Below, one piece after another: positions 8,681 through 15,178 of a stretch of DNA of 21,033 nt; the stretch's first letter is position 1; each line of letters begins with the position of its first letter. The notes beneath the pieces were generated by a model, which saw only the letters and a list, made by a program, of their open reading frames with translations, ran no database searches and was not told where the DNA came from. This stretch comes from DATLFA01 sp039934635 (GTDB lineage: Bacteria > Actinomycetota > Acidimicrobiia > Acidimicrobiales > WLNW01). The stretch is from the NCBI GenBank assembly GCA_039934635.1, contig JBDTLT010000083.1, positions 1 to 21,033 of the forward strand, read 5' to 3'. Position numbers and translations under genes: made by a program.

Positions 8681-10336
8681 ATGCAGACCACTGTCGACCC
8701 CGCCGTCGAAGCCGAGTACCGAGAAAAGGGATGGTGGGGTACCGAATGCCTCACTGACGTCATCCGCCGACTCGCCAACACCAACCCGCAAGGCACAGCA
8801 TTCGTCGACGAGCACGGCGACCGCATGTCGTGGCGTGTCTATGACGAGGTTTCCGATCGGATCGCGTCGGCGCTCATGTCGACCGACCTCGCCGCCGGCG
8901 AGTGCGTGATCGTATTCATGGCCGACGGGCCCTTGGTCCACGCGGCATTCGTCGGCGCCGAAAAGGCGGGGCTCGTCGTCATGGGGATCGGCCATCGCGC
9001 CGGCGAAGCCGAGCTCAACCACCTCGTCGGCAAGTCGCACGCCCGGGGCATCGTCACGCTGGCCACCCATCGCGACGAAGCATCCACCACGTTGGTGGCC
9101 CGCCTGCGCGAAAAACATCCGGCGCTGCAGCACCACATCGTCATCGACGGCCCCTCGACCGCTGCCGCGATTGCGGTCGTGGGCGGCACCAAGGCGCACA
9201 CCCGCGACCCCGGCTTGGCGCGACGCATCGACTCTCGCAGGGTCGGCCCGAGTGAGCTGTTCTTCCTCAACTCGACATCGGGCACCACCGGTCTGCCCAA
9301 GTGCGTCATGCAGAACCAGAATCGGTGGTTCTTCTTCAACCAGATCGCCGTCGATTACGGCGACCTCACGCCCGACGAGTCATGGATGTCGGTCGTGCCC
9401 GCGCCCTTCGGCTTCGGCTTGTGGACCGCGCACTTCACCCCGACGCTCATCGGTGCACCCTGCGCGGTCATGAGCCACTTCAACGCCGAAGGCATGATCA
9501 AGCTCATCGAACGCGAAAAGGTCACGGTGCTGTGCTGCGTTTCGACGCAGTTCATCATGATGTTGAACTCGCCGGCCCTCGACGACCACGATCTTTCGTC
9601 GCTGCGCATCATGTTCACCGGCGGCGAGGCCATCCCGTACGCGCGGGCGCTCGAGTTCGAAGAGCGTACCGGTTCGATGGTGATGAACTTCTACGGTTCC
9701 AACGAGACCGGCATGCTCTCGGGCACCCGCATCAACGACGATCGACAAAATCGACTCACCACCGGCGGGCGCATCATCCCTGAGATGCACGTGCGCCTCT
9801 ACACGCCCGAAGGCGAGCGGGTCGAGGGCGATCGCGGCAAAGGCGTGCCCGCGTGCTTCGGGCCCGCGATGGGCCCCGGCTATTACGAGGACGACGAGGC
9901 CAACGGCAAGCTGTTCACACCCGACGGCTGGATGCTCATGGGCGACGTCGTCACCATCGACGACGAGGGATGGCTCACCGTTGTCGGGCGCACGTCCGAC
10001 TTCATCATCCGTGGCGGCAAGAACATCTCGGCGCCGGCCGTCGAAGACGAAGTCGCCACGCACCCGTCCGTCAAGATGGTCTCCGTCGTCCCCGCGCCCG
10101 ACCCCGTCTTCGGCGAGCGCGTCGCGGCGTATGTCGAATTGCACGACGGCACCGCGCTCAGCCTCGACGATCTCAAGGCGCATCTCACGGCGCGCGGCGT
10201 GTCGAAGGAGTGGTATCCCGAATACCTCTTCGTGCTCGATCAACTACCGCGCGCATCGGGCGGCAAGGTCGCCAAGGGCGAGCTCAAGAAAGACGCCGCG
10301 TCACGCGTGGCGTCGGCCAGCGCGACAAGCGCTTGA
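8681..10336 (+). CDS. AMP-dependent acyl-CoA synthetase/ligase (ANL superfamily)
   Basis: The protein has 551 residues from the ATG at 8681, 8 bp after the amidohydrolase stop, with GAGG just upstream. The open frame back to 8315 overlaps the previous gene and is rejected. It activates a carboxylic acid to an acyl-adenylate and then to a CoA thioester. The ANL motifs are in order: the P-loop STSGTTGLPK at ~198-207, NFYGSNETG (A5) at ~336-344, GDVVTIDDEGWLTVVGRTSDFIIRGG (A7-A8, hinge) at ~421-446, and the C-terminal catalytic lysine region ASGGKVAKGELKKD at ~525-538. The length and motifs fit medium/long-chain or aromatic acid CoA ligases. Its operon partners (aldolase and amidohydrolase) suggest that it activates an intermediate of the same degradation route. 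The specific acid is unknown. Confidence 0.93.
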   Translation: MQTTVDPAVEAEYREKGWWGTECLTDVIRRLANTNPQGTAFVDEHGDRMSWRVYDEVSDRIASALMSTDLAAGECVIVFMADGPLVHAAFVGAEKAGLVVMGIGHRAGEAELNHLVGKSHARGIVTLATHRDEASTTLVARLREKHPALQHHIVIDGPSTAAAIAVVGGTKAHTRDPGLARRIDSRRVGPSELFFLNSTSGTTGLPKCVMQNQNRWFFFNQIAVDYGDLTPDESWMSVVPAPFGFGLWTAHFTPTLIGAPCAVMSHFNAEGMIKLIEREKVTVLCCVSTQFIMMLNSPALDDHDLSSLRIMFTGGEAIPYARALEFEERTGSMVMNFYGSNETGMLSGTRINDDRQNRLTTGGRIIPEMHVRLYTPEGERVEGDRGKGVPACFGPAMGPGYYEDDEANGKLFTPDGWMLMGDVVTIDDEGWLTVVGRTSDFIIRGGKNISAPAVEDEVATHPSVKMVSVVPAPDPVFGERVAAYVELHDGTALSLDDLKAHLTARGVSKEWYPEYLFVLDQLPRASGGKVAKGELKKDAASRVASASATSA

Positions 10337-10822
10337 TCACTTCGGCAGGCTGATCACTGCCGTCCACCAGCCGGTGAGATTGATCTCGCACAGCCGCACG
10401 GACGCGTCGAGGATCCAGCGCACGATGACAGCCGGATCCTCGTCGCGCGGCACATCGCACACGATGCCGCGCTTGCCGTGGTCTTGACGCATGCGCCAAC
10501 CGGTGGGCAGCACGACGCCCGCGTCTCGCAACTGCGGCAGCGCCCGCGGACCGGCGCTGTGCTCGAGGCCCACCTGACCCGACCCGCCTTTGCGGTGGTC
10601 GCCGGGCACGAATGTGCCGAACGGGATCTTGCCGCCCCTACCGGAGAACACCCGCACGATCGCCGGCGGGGCGCTGCGGCGGATCTCGTCCATCGCCACC
10701 TCGCCGACGATGGGCTCGATGTTGAGCCATCCCGCGCCGCGCTCGATCACGACCGCAACCTGTTGCACGACCGCGTCGATGTCGTCGGGCGTGAACTCGA
10801 TCAATTGTCGATCGACGGCCAT
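10337..10822 (-). CDS. Conserved-looking hypothetical protein, third gene of the bicupin trio
   Basis: The protein has 161 residues. The chosen ATG at 10822 lies 1 nt after the stop of the SnoaL-like gene (TGATATG), a strong sign of translational coupling. The longer frame reaching 11083 is only the shadow of that neighbour. I do not recognise the family. The N-terminus (EFTPDDIDAVVQQVAVVIE) looks helical. The centre is rich in Gly and basic residues (FSGRGGKIPFGTFVPGDHRKGG), and the C-terminus ends in beta-like ARLCEINLTGWWTAVIS-type hydrophobic segments (the actual residues are VRLCEINLTGWWTAVIS). There is no signal peptide or membrane segment. Its place in the operon suggests that it acts with the cupin and SnoaL-like proteins. 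The stops of this gene and the acyl-CoA synthetase gene abut convergently, with no gap (10336/10337). Confidence 0.75.
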   Translation of the reverse strand: MAVDRQLIEFTPDDIDAVVQQVAVVIERGAGWLNIEPIVGEVAMDEIRRSAPPAIVRVFSGRGGKIPFGTFVPGDHRKGGSGQVGLEHSAGPRALPQLRDAGVVLPTGWRMRQDHGKRGIVCDVPRDEDPAVIVRWILDASVRLCEINLTGWWTAVISLPK

Positions 10823-10823
10823 A

Positions 10824-11333
10824 TCAGAACCGCGTGTAAGTGATGTCGGTCTTGTCACGCGCGCCGATGCAAAAGTCGTCGCCGAACGCCCACGATCGAT
10901 CGGCGTCGATGTAATAGGTCCAATCGAAGGCACAGACCCGTTTCTTGATCTTCCACCGGCCGGCGCGCCGTTCGAAACGGTCGACATAACGCAGACCCAT
11001 TGCCATGTCGACAACCTTGCCGTCCGGGTCGGGGTGGGAGATGTGGTGCGCATCGCAATAGGTTTCGCAATGCGCGACGTCACCGTCGACCTCGATGCGG
11101 CATTGCCCCAAGAAGTGGTGCGTCGACGCGAAGTGCGAAAGGGCGCTCAAGACCCAGTCGGCGAACTCGTCACCATTGCCTCGGAACGAGTTGTGGTCGT
11201 CGAAGCCGTCAGGCCAGTAACACGCCGCCATGAGGTCGCGATCGAGGCGGTCGGTGCCGCGCGCCAGATCGTTGATGATGATACGGATCTGATCTTTCGC
11301 GATGAGCAGATCGAGGTACTCGTCGCGGTTCAT
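10824..11333 (-). CDS. SnoaL-like (NTF2 fold) domain protein
   Basis: The protein has 169 residues from the ATG at 11333, which overlaps the bicupin stop by 4 bp (ATGA). The 24 residues upstream in the frame are the shadow of the bicupin end. The sequence MNRDEYLDLLIAKDQIRIIINDLARGTDRLDRDLM, then CYWPDGFDDHNSFRG, then HHFLGQCRIEVDGDVAHCETY and a closing DRFERRAGRWKIKKRV is characteristic of the SnoaL_4/scytalone-dehydratase-like branch of NTF2-fold proteins. Members of this branch include dehydratases, isomerases and the small subunits of ring-hydroxylating dioxygenases. The paired His residues of THHF may be the usual catalytic or pocket histidines, but this is inference. It is co-translated with a bicupin upstream and an unknown protein downstream. 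The substrate is not predictable. Confidence 0.88.
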   Translation of the reverse strand: MNRDEYLDLLIAKDQIRIIINDLARGTDRLDRDLMAACYWPDGFDDHNSFRGNGDEFADWVLSALSHFASTHHFLGQCRIEVDGDVAHCETYCDAHHISHPDPDGKVVDMAMGLRYVDRFERRAGRWKIKKRVCAFDWTYYIDADRSWAFGDDFCIGARDKTDITYTRF

Positions 11334-12439
11334 GTGCGGCCTCCTATGGGTGCACCTACGAGTATGGCGATCATCCGCATGGGCGTGTCGCCCCGGTTGT
11401 GCCACTTGTGCCAGTTACCGCGTTGTACCACGCAGTCGCCGGGCCCGAGTCGCACCGAGCCGTGACCCGGCAATTCGAGCTCTACGTCACCTTCGAGGAT
11501 GTAGTCGAGATCGATGGTGTCGGTGCGATGGTTGCCGGGATCGTCCGGATCATGATGACCCGTCGACGACATGCCCGACGCGACGGCCTGCATCTCTGCC
11601 CGCAGCTTGGGGCCGTCGATGGTGCGGCGGGCCGAGTCCGGCGGGATGACCAGGTACTTCCACGACACACCCATGCCCAGTGGGTCGAGTTGCAGATAGG
11701 GCGCCGGCGTATCGCCGCCCTGCAGCGGATGGCCGACCGCGCCCCCGGTCTCCCACAGTTGGCTGTACATCATCCCGGCGCCATGTTCGTACACCACGGT
11801 CGCCGGTGCTTCGCCGTCGCTCACGATGATCGAGCGCCCGAGTGGGTCGACACCGGTCACCACCCGCCGTGGACCCTGACCGGTCGAGCGCCCCGCGGCT
11901 CGCGGCGCGAGGTCGATGGGGGGTGGCGTCGCTGTCGGATCGGTGGCGAGCATTGCGGTGAGATACGTGCACGGCCCGTCGCCGATGACGCGCCAGCGAT
12001 GCATGGTGCCTCGTTGCACGACGCAGTCACCGGCGGCAAGCTCACACACGCCCTCGTCGACCTCGAGCTCGATGCGACCGTCGACGACGAGCATGAGATC
12101 GATCGAGTCGGTCTTGTGCATGCCTTGTTTGTCCTTCGAAAACCGATCGTCGTGCGCGTTCGACAGGAACTGCTGCTCACGGGGCAGTGACGGGTCGGGC
12201 AGCGGCAGACGGATGAGTCGCCACCACAGCCCGCCGGCCTTTGGCTCGAGCTCGAACGGGCCTGCCGGTGGATCACCGCCGTCGCTCGGGTCGGCGGGTG
12301 ACGCGAACACGTTCCACAGATCGGCCACCGCCGTGCCGGTCGGTGCTTCGATCAGCCGCGGTGGCGGCCCGTCACTCACGAATATCGCCTGACCGTTGGC
12401 GTCGACGCCGGTCACGACCCGCCGCACCGAGAAAACCAT
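11330..12439 (-). CDS. Bicupin protein made of two homologous cupin halves
   Basis: The protein has 369 residues from the ATG at 12439, preceded by GGGAG ~8 nt upstream. The halves are clear internal duplicates. RRVVTGVDANGQAIFVSDG (~5-23) matches RRVVTGVDPLGRSIIVSDG (~190-208). KTDSIDLMLVVDGRIELEV matches RTDTIDLDYILEGDVELEL. LAAGDCVVQRGTMHRWRVIGD matches the corresponding LGPGDCVVQRGNWHKWHNRGD. The GDCVVQRG-x-x-H-x-W motif is the second cupin metal-binding motif, with one His per half. The usual first-motif HxH is not obvious (only MHK/NHR before TD), so metal binding may be reduced. Known bicupins include dioxygenases, isomerases and sugar-binding proteins. The short ~170-residue unit suggests a fusion of two single-cupin genes. 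It is the first gene of the coupled trio with the SnoaL-like and hypothetical proteins. Confidence 0.85.
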   Translation of the reverse strand: MVFSVRRVVTGVDANGQAIFVSDGPPPRLIEAPTGTAVADLWNVFASPADPSDGGDPPAGPFELEPKAGGLWWRLIRLPLPDPSLPREQQFLSNAHDDRFSKDKQGMHKTDSIDLMLVVDGRIELEVDEGVCELAAGDCVVQRGTMHRWRVIGDGPCTYLTAMLATDPTATPPPIDLAPRAAGRSTGQGPRRVVTGVDPLGRSIIVSDGEAPATVVYEHGAGMMYSQLWETGGAVGHPLQGGDTPAPYLQLDPLGMGVSWKYLVIPPDSARRTIDGPKLRAEMQAVASGMSSTGHHDPDDPGNHRTDTIDLDYILEGDVELELPGHGSVRLGPGDCVVQRGNWHKWHNRGDTPMRMIAILVGAPIGGRT

Positions 12440-12499
12440 GTCCGTCGCTCCCGCCCGCCGCCCGGCCCGCTCATTGGTGGCGACCGCGCGGCCCGACGC

Positions 12500-12505
12500 T
12501 ACCGT
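12500..12505 (+). promoter_or_regulatory. Candidate -10 element (TACCGT) of a near-leaderless phosphatase transcript
   Basis: TACCGT fits TANNNT and ends 10 nt before the ATG at 12516. No Shine-Dalgarno sequence is visible, so the transcript probably has little or no leader. The 76-bp region 12440-12515 is shared with the divergent bicupin operon. Confidence 0.3.
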
Positions 12506-12515
12506 CTCTGCCCAT

Positions 12516-13136
12516 ATGGAGCTGATCCTCATCCGCCACGCTCGTCCCGAGCTTCAGCAGGTCACCGATGGCATCGCCGACCCGGGGCTGACGCCGCTCG
12601 GCCACGAGCAATCTCGACGCATGGCCCGATGGTTGGCCAACGAAGCCATCGACCACATCGCGGTGAGCCCCAAGCGCCGCGCGCGCGAAACCGCGGCACC
12701 GCTGGCCGATCAACTCGGGCTCGATCTCGAGGTCGTCGAAGGCTTCGCCGAACTCGACAAGCAGTCGCAGGCCTACATACCTGTCGAAGACCTGCAAGAC
12801 GAACGGCACAAGCACATCCTCGAAAAGATGCGCAACCGAGATTGGGCCGGTCTCGGCTACCAAGATCCGGATGAGTTCCGCAAAGAAGTGGTCGCCGCGC
12901 AACTCGACCTGCTCGAACGGCACCACGGCAAACGCATCGCCATCGTGTCGCACGGCGGCACCATCAATGCCATCGTCGCCAGCATCCTGCAGATGCCCGA
13001 GATGTTCTTCTTTCAGCCCGGTTACACGAGCATTTCGCGCGTGGTCAAAAGTGAGTGGAATGACCGGTGGGTCGTGCGATCGCTCAACGAAGAAGCGCAT
13101 CTGCATACCGAGCCCAACACGCTCGAACCACTCTGA
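12516..13136 (+). CDS. Histidine phosphatase (phosphoglycerate mutase-like) protein
   Basis: The protein has 206 residues. The ATG at 12516 gives the canonical N-terminus MELILIRHARPE with the catalytic RH pair (Arg7, His8; RHA instead of the common RHG). The longer frame upstream overlaps the divergent gene and is rejected. The second-arginine region SPKRRARETAAPLADQLG and the distal histidine in VSHGGTINA (His146) complete the active site. EGFAELD resembles the usual acidic proton-donor region. The family transfers or removes phosphate from small metabolites through a phosphohistidine intermediate. Many actinobacterial members are broad phosphatases, and the substrate here is unknown. It appears to be a single-gene unit, followed by 78 bp without a gene and then the broken maleylpyruvate-isomerase-type gene on the other strand. 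Confidence 0.9.
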   Translation: MELILIRHARPELQQVTDGIADPGLTPLGHEQSRRMARWLANEAIDHIAVSPKRRARETAAPLADQLGLDLEVVEGFAELDKQSQAYIPVEDLQDERHKHILEKMRNRDWAGLGYQDPDEFRKEVVAAQLDLLERHHGKRIAIVSHGGTINAIVASILQMPEMFFFQPGYTSISRVVKSEWNDRWVVRSLNEEAHLHTEPNTLEPL

Positions 13137-13214
13137 CCTTCGAGGTCGCCTCCACTGCTTCTTTGCTGCCCCTCGTGCGGCCCCGATCGTCGGGAGGGAC
13201 ACTGCGTCCGATTG

Positions 13215-13663
13215 TCACCACGGCCCAAGCTCTGGTGCGGGTGATCGGCCGAGAAGCCAGGCGAGAAGATCGGCATGGTTAGCTCGGTCAGGCAACGCGC
13301 GCAGCCGCTTGGCCAGCTCTGCTTCGATGAAAAACTCAGGCCAGTCGCGCGGTTGGTAGCCGATGTCGAGATCGACGTGGTGCACCTCGACATTGCGCAG
13401 ATGATGCGCGGCGATCTCGACCATCGTCCGCGGACCGACCGTTACCCATCCGGATGAAGCCGACGGACCTCACCAACGGGCGGACCCCCGAAGAGCCAAA
13501 CGTGCGCCTCGCTCTTGTTGATCACGTGTGCGACCACGTGGCCACGCGAGTAGCCCGGGAGCAGGCTCGGCAAATGGAAGTCGTCATCTGACAGTGGTGC
13601 CAGGCCCGAGATGAACGTTCGATGGCCGGCGCGACAGGCGTCGATGACATCGGCCGGCATCAT
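13215..13663 (-). pseudogene. Broken mycothiol-dependent maleylpyruvate isomerase-family gene
   Basis: Two frame-separated fragments belong to one family. The N-terminal part (ATG at 13663 to a TAA at 13442, 73 residues) contains VIDACRAGHRTFISGL and PSLLPGYSRGHVVAH, the metal-binding N-terminal region of the maleylpyruvate isomerase (MDMPI) family. It ends with GEVRRLHPDG. The C-terminal part, in another frame and ending at 13215, reads VTVGPRTMVEIAAHHLR, then NVEVHHVDLDIGYQP, then DWPEFF and LAWLLGRSPAPEL, the conserved second half. In intact members (~230 residues) I expect a helical segment of some 50-60 residues between these parts. It is missing here, so a deletion plus frameshift has occurred. 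The stop is TAA, so selenocysteine readthrough cannot explain it. The C-terminal fragment could in principle still be translated from an ATG at 13424. It lies 50 bp downstream of the toxin gene. Confidence 0.8.
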
Positions 13664-13713
13664 CGCCGGGAACCTACCCGATCGCCGGTAGTCGTCTACG
13701 GGATCGTGATCGA

Positions 13714-14022
13714 TCAGCAGCCCAACGCATAGTTCACGGCCGAGCAAACCTGCTGCATCGTGATGTTGTCCAGCTGGCCGACTCGGTGGCTGAGCGATGC
13801 TTGCGTCACGGTATGCAGCCCGTCGCAATTGACCGCCGACTCCCGCTCGAGCCCGATCGCCTGGTGATCGATGGCGACCTCTGCCCCGATGCCCCGGATG
13901 CTCGTGGTTATCTCGGCCACCGTGACGAGGGCACGAACGTCGATCACTTCGGGGCGGGTGAGCACCAACACCGGCCGGCGTCTGCGCCCGACTTCCGCCA
14001 GCCACACCTCACCACGCGTCAT
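13714..14022 (-). CDS. mazF: MazF/PemK-like endoribonuclease toxin
   Basis: The protein has 102 residues, usual for a MazF-type mRNA interferase. The N-terminus TRGEVWLAEVGRRRRPVLVLTR is the family signature (GEVW followed by RPVLV). VAEITTSIRGI, the ESAVNCDGLHTV strand and the C-terminal helix with MQQVCSAVNYALGC are also typical of actinobacterial MazF proteins. It should cleave single-stranded RNA and inhibit translation when released from its antitoxin. The ATG at 14022 overlaps the antitoxin stop by 4 bp (ATGA), so the antitoxin is made first and the two are coupled. The spelling of active-site positions cannot be confirmed without alignment, but no truncation is evident. The alternative frame across this region (to 14005) is a shadow. 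Confidence 0.88.
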   Translation of the reverse strand: MTRGEVWLAEVGRRRRPVLVLTRPEVIDVRALVTVAEITTSIRGIGAEVAIDHQAIGLERESAVNCDGLHTVTQASLSHRVGQLDNITMQQVCSAVNYALGC

Positions 14023-14231
14023 TCGTCACCCCAGGCTTCGGCGTCGGCCCAGAACGCGTCGGGCTTCTCCGGCTTGCGCTCGTACGCGGCGCGGTCTGCC
14101 CTGGCCAACGCGTCGCGGACCGCAGCGGCGACTCCGTCTCGAGCGGCTGCGGAGATGTTCACGCCGAGCCGCCGAGCCTGATCGGCCAGCGCCTCGTCGA
14201 GTGTGAACGTGGTCCGCGTCGACGCCGTCAT
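14019..14231 (-). CDS. MazE-like ribbon-helix-helix antitoxin
   Basis: The protein has 70 residues from the ATG at 14231. The frame has 7 more codons upstream, but these have no antitoxin character and would lie over the -10 box. The N-terminus TRTTFTLDEALADQARRLG followed by VNISAAARDGVAAAVRDAL reads as a ribbon-helix-helix DNA-binding domain. The C-terminal tail (YERKPEKPDAFWADAEAWG) is the acidic/aromatic segment that MazE-type antitoxins of mycobacteria use to bind MazF. It should neutralise the toxin and repress its own operon. It is the first gene of the pair and is followed at once by the toxin. CcdA/CopG-type naming would also be defensible. Confidence 0.85.
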   Translation of the reverse strand: MTASTRTTFTLDEALADQARRLGVNISAAARDGVAAAVRDALARADRAAYERKPEKPDAFWADAEAWGDE

Positions 14232-14239
14232 ATCACATG

Positions 14240-14245
14240 ATGCTA
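14240..14245 (-). promoter_or_regulatory. Candidate -10 box (TAGCAT) of the toxin-antitoxin operon
   Basis: On the minus strand, TAGCAT lies 8 nt before the antitoxin ATG, so the transcript could be leaderless. The surrounding bases contain GATAGC and GCTAGCATC in inverted, imperfect order (14238-14262), which might serve as an autoregulatory operator. The 83-bp region 14232-14314 holds nothing else that I can recognise. Confidence 0.3.
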
Positions 14246-14314
14246 GCACCAACAGCTATCACAAGGCGCATGCTCGCTAATGGGGGTCGGCATCCGCCTG
14301 TCGCGAGCGGGTCC

Positions 14315-15169
14315 TCACACAACGAGCCGGTAGTCGCCGTTGACTTTCTTGATGTGGCCGGCGGTCGGTGGGCCGAAGTGCGTGCCGATCACCAGCACCG
14401 GTTGATCGGCGACCTCGGCGCGGATGGCGCGGCGCGTCAGCGCCGCTGACGGTGAATCGACATCGGCGGACATCACCCAATCGATGGCACCATCAGCGAT
14501 CTGAATCGGATGATGCATCATGTCGCCGGTGATCATCGCCCGTTGACCCTTCGACTGAATGTGGACACTCACGTGGCCCGGAGTGTGGCCGGGGGTCGGA
14601 GCGAACCAGACCTCGTCGGTGATCTTGTGGTCGGTGTCGACGAGGTCGGCTTGACCGGCTTCGAAGACCGGCTTGACGGCGTCGCCGAACGTCACCGCGG
14701 CGCCCAGGTTGCCCGCGTCCCAGTGTTCGTATTCGATGCGGCCGAACAGGTAGCGCGCATTGGGGAACGTCGCCACCCACTTGCCGTCGACGAGCGTCGT
14801 GTTGAACCCGACGTGGTCGAAGTGGAGGTGCGTGCAGGCGACGAAGTCGACGGCATCGATGGAGAAGCCTGCGGCGGCGAAGTCATGCAAGAATTGGTCA
14901 CCGAGATGCGACATCGCATCGAAGCCGGCCACCGGGCGGTTGCCGAGACACGTGTCGACGACGATGGTCTTGCCCATCGACTCGACCACCAGCGCGTGGA
15001 TCGACAAGGGCAGCGTGCCGTTCTCGTCGACGAAGTGCGGCTTCAACCAATCGGCGTTTGCCGAGATGACCTCTTCGGCGTTCGAACCGGGGAACATCCC
15101 CTCCGCGTCAACCGCCGCCATGTGCTGGCGAACCAGCGTGATGCTGACGTCACCGACCTGCCATTGCAT
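14315..15169 (-). CDS. MBL-fold metallo-hydrolase (lactonase-like)
   Basis: The protein has 284 residues. The start is set by the ribosome binding site AGGGAG (15175-15180), which sits 5 nt before the ATG at 15169. The in-frame GTG at 15175 overlaps that site. The metal motif THLHFDHVG supplies His114, His116, Asp118 and His119. TPGHTPGH supplies His195, TGDMMHHP supplies Asp216, and GTHFGP supplies His263, so the di-zinc site of the lactonase/glyoxalase-II-type MBL group is complete. It should hydrolyse a lactone, thioester or similar ester bond in the cytoplasm, as no signal peptide is visible. It follows the LLM oxidoreductase gene by 9 nt, whose stop codon overlaps this ribosome binding site. 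The two are coupled, and the oxidised LLM product could be its substrate (inference). Confidence 0.92.
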   Translation of the reverse strand: MQWQVGDVSITLVRQHMAAVDAEGMFPGSNAEEVISANADWLKPHFVDENGTLPLSIHALVVESMGKTIVVDTCLGNRPVAGFDAMSHLGDQFLHDFAAAGFSIDAVDFVACTHLHFDHVGFNTTLVDGKWVATFPNARYLFGRIEYEHWDAGNLGAAVTFGDAVKPVFEAGQADLVDTDHKITDEVWFAPTPGHTPGHVSVHIQSKGQRAMITGDMMHHPIQIADGAIDWVMSADVDSPSAALTRRAIRAEVADQPVLVIGTHFGPPTAGHIKKVNGDYRLVV

Positions 15170-15178
15170 ATCCACTCC

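Noticed and set aside
11330..12439. Gentisate 1,2-dioxygenase identity for the bicupin
   Set aside because: A bicupin near a maleylpyruvate-isomerase relic is suggestive, but the classic HxH first cupin motif is not visible and the two halves are recent duplicates, unlike gentisate dioxygenases.
13442..13444. A second selenocysteine-type readthrough in the maleylpyruvate-isomerase-type gene
   Set aside because: The interrupting stop is TAA, and the downstream half is in a different frame, so recoding cannot restore the protein.
13275..13457. Plus-strand 60-aa frame
   Set aside because: It is antisense to the conserved C-terminal fragment of the maleylpyruvate-isomerase-type pseudogene and has no ribosome binding site or recognisable composition.
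13442..14005. A 187-aa minus-strand protein spanning the toxin gene
   Set aside because: The first ~110 residues are an off-frame reading of the MazF-like gene. Only the part after ATG 13663 resembles a protein family.
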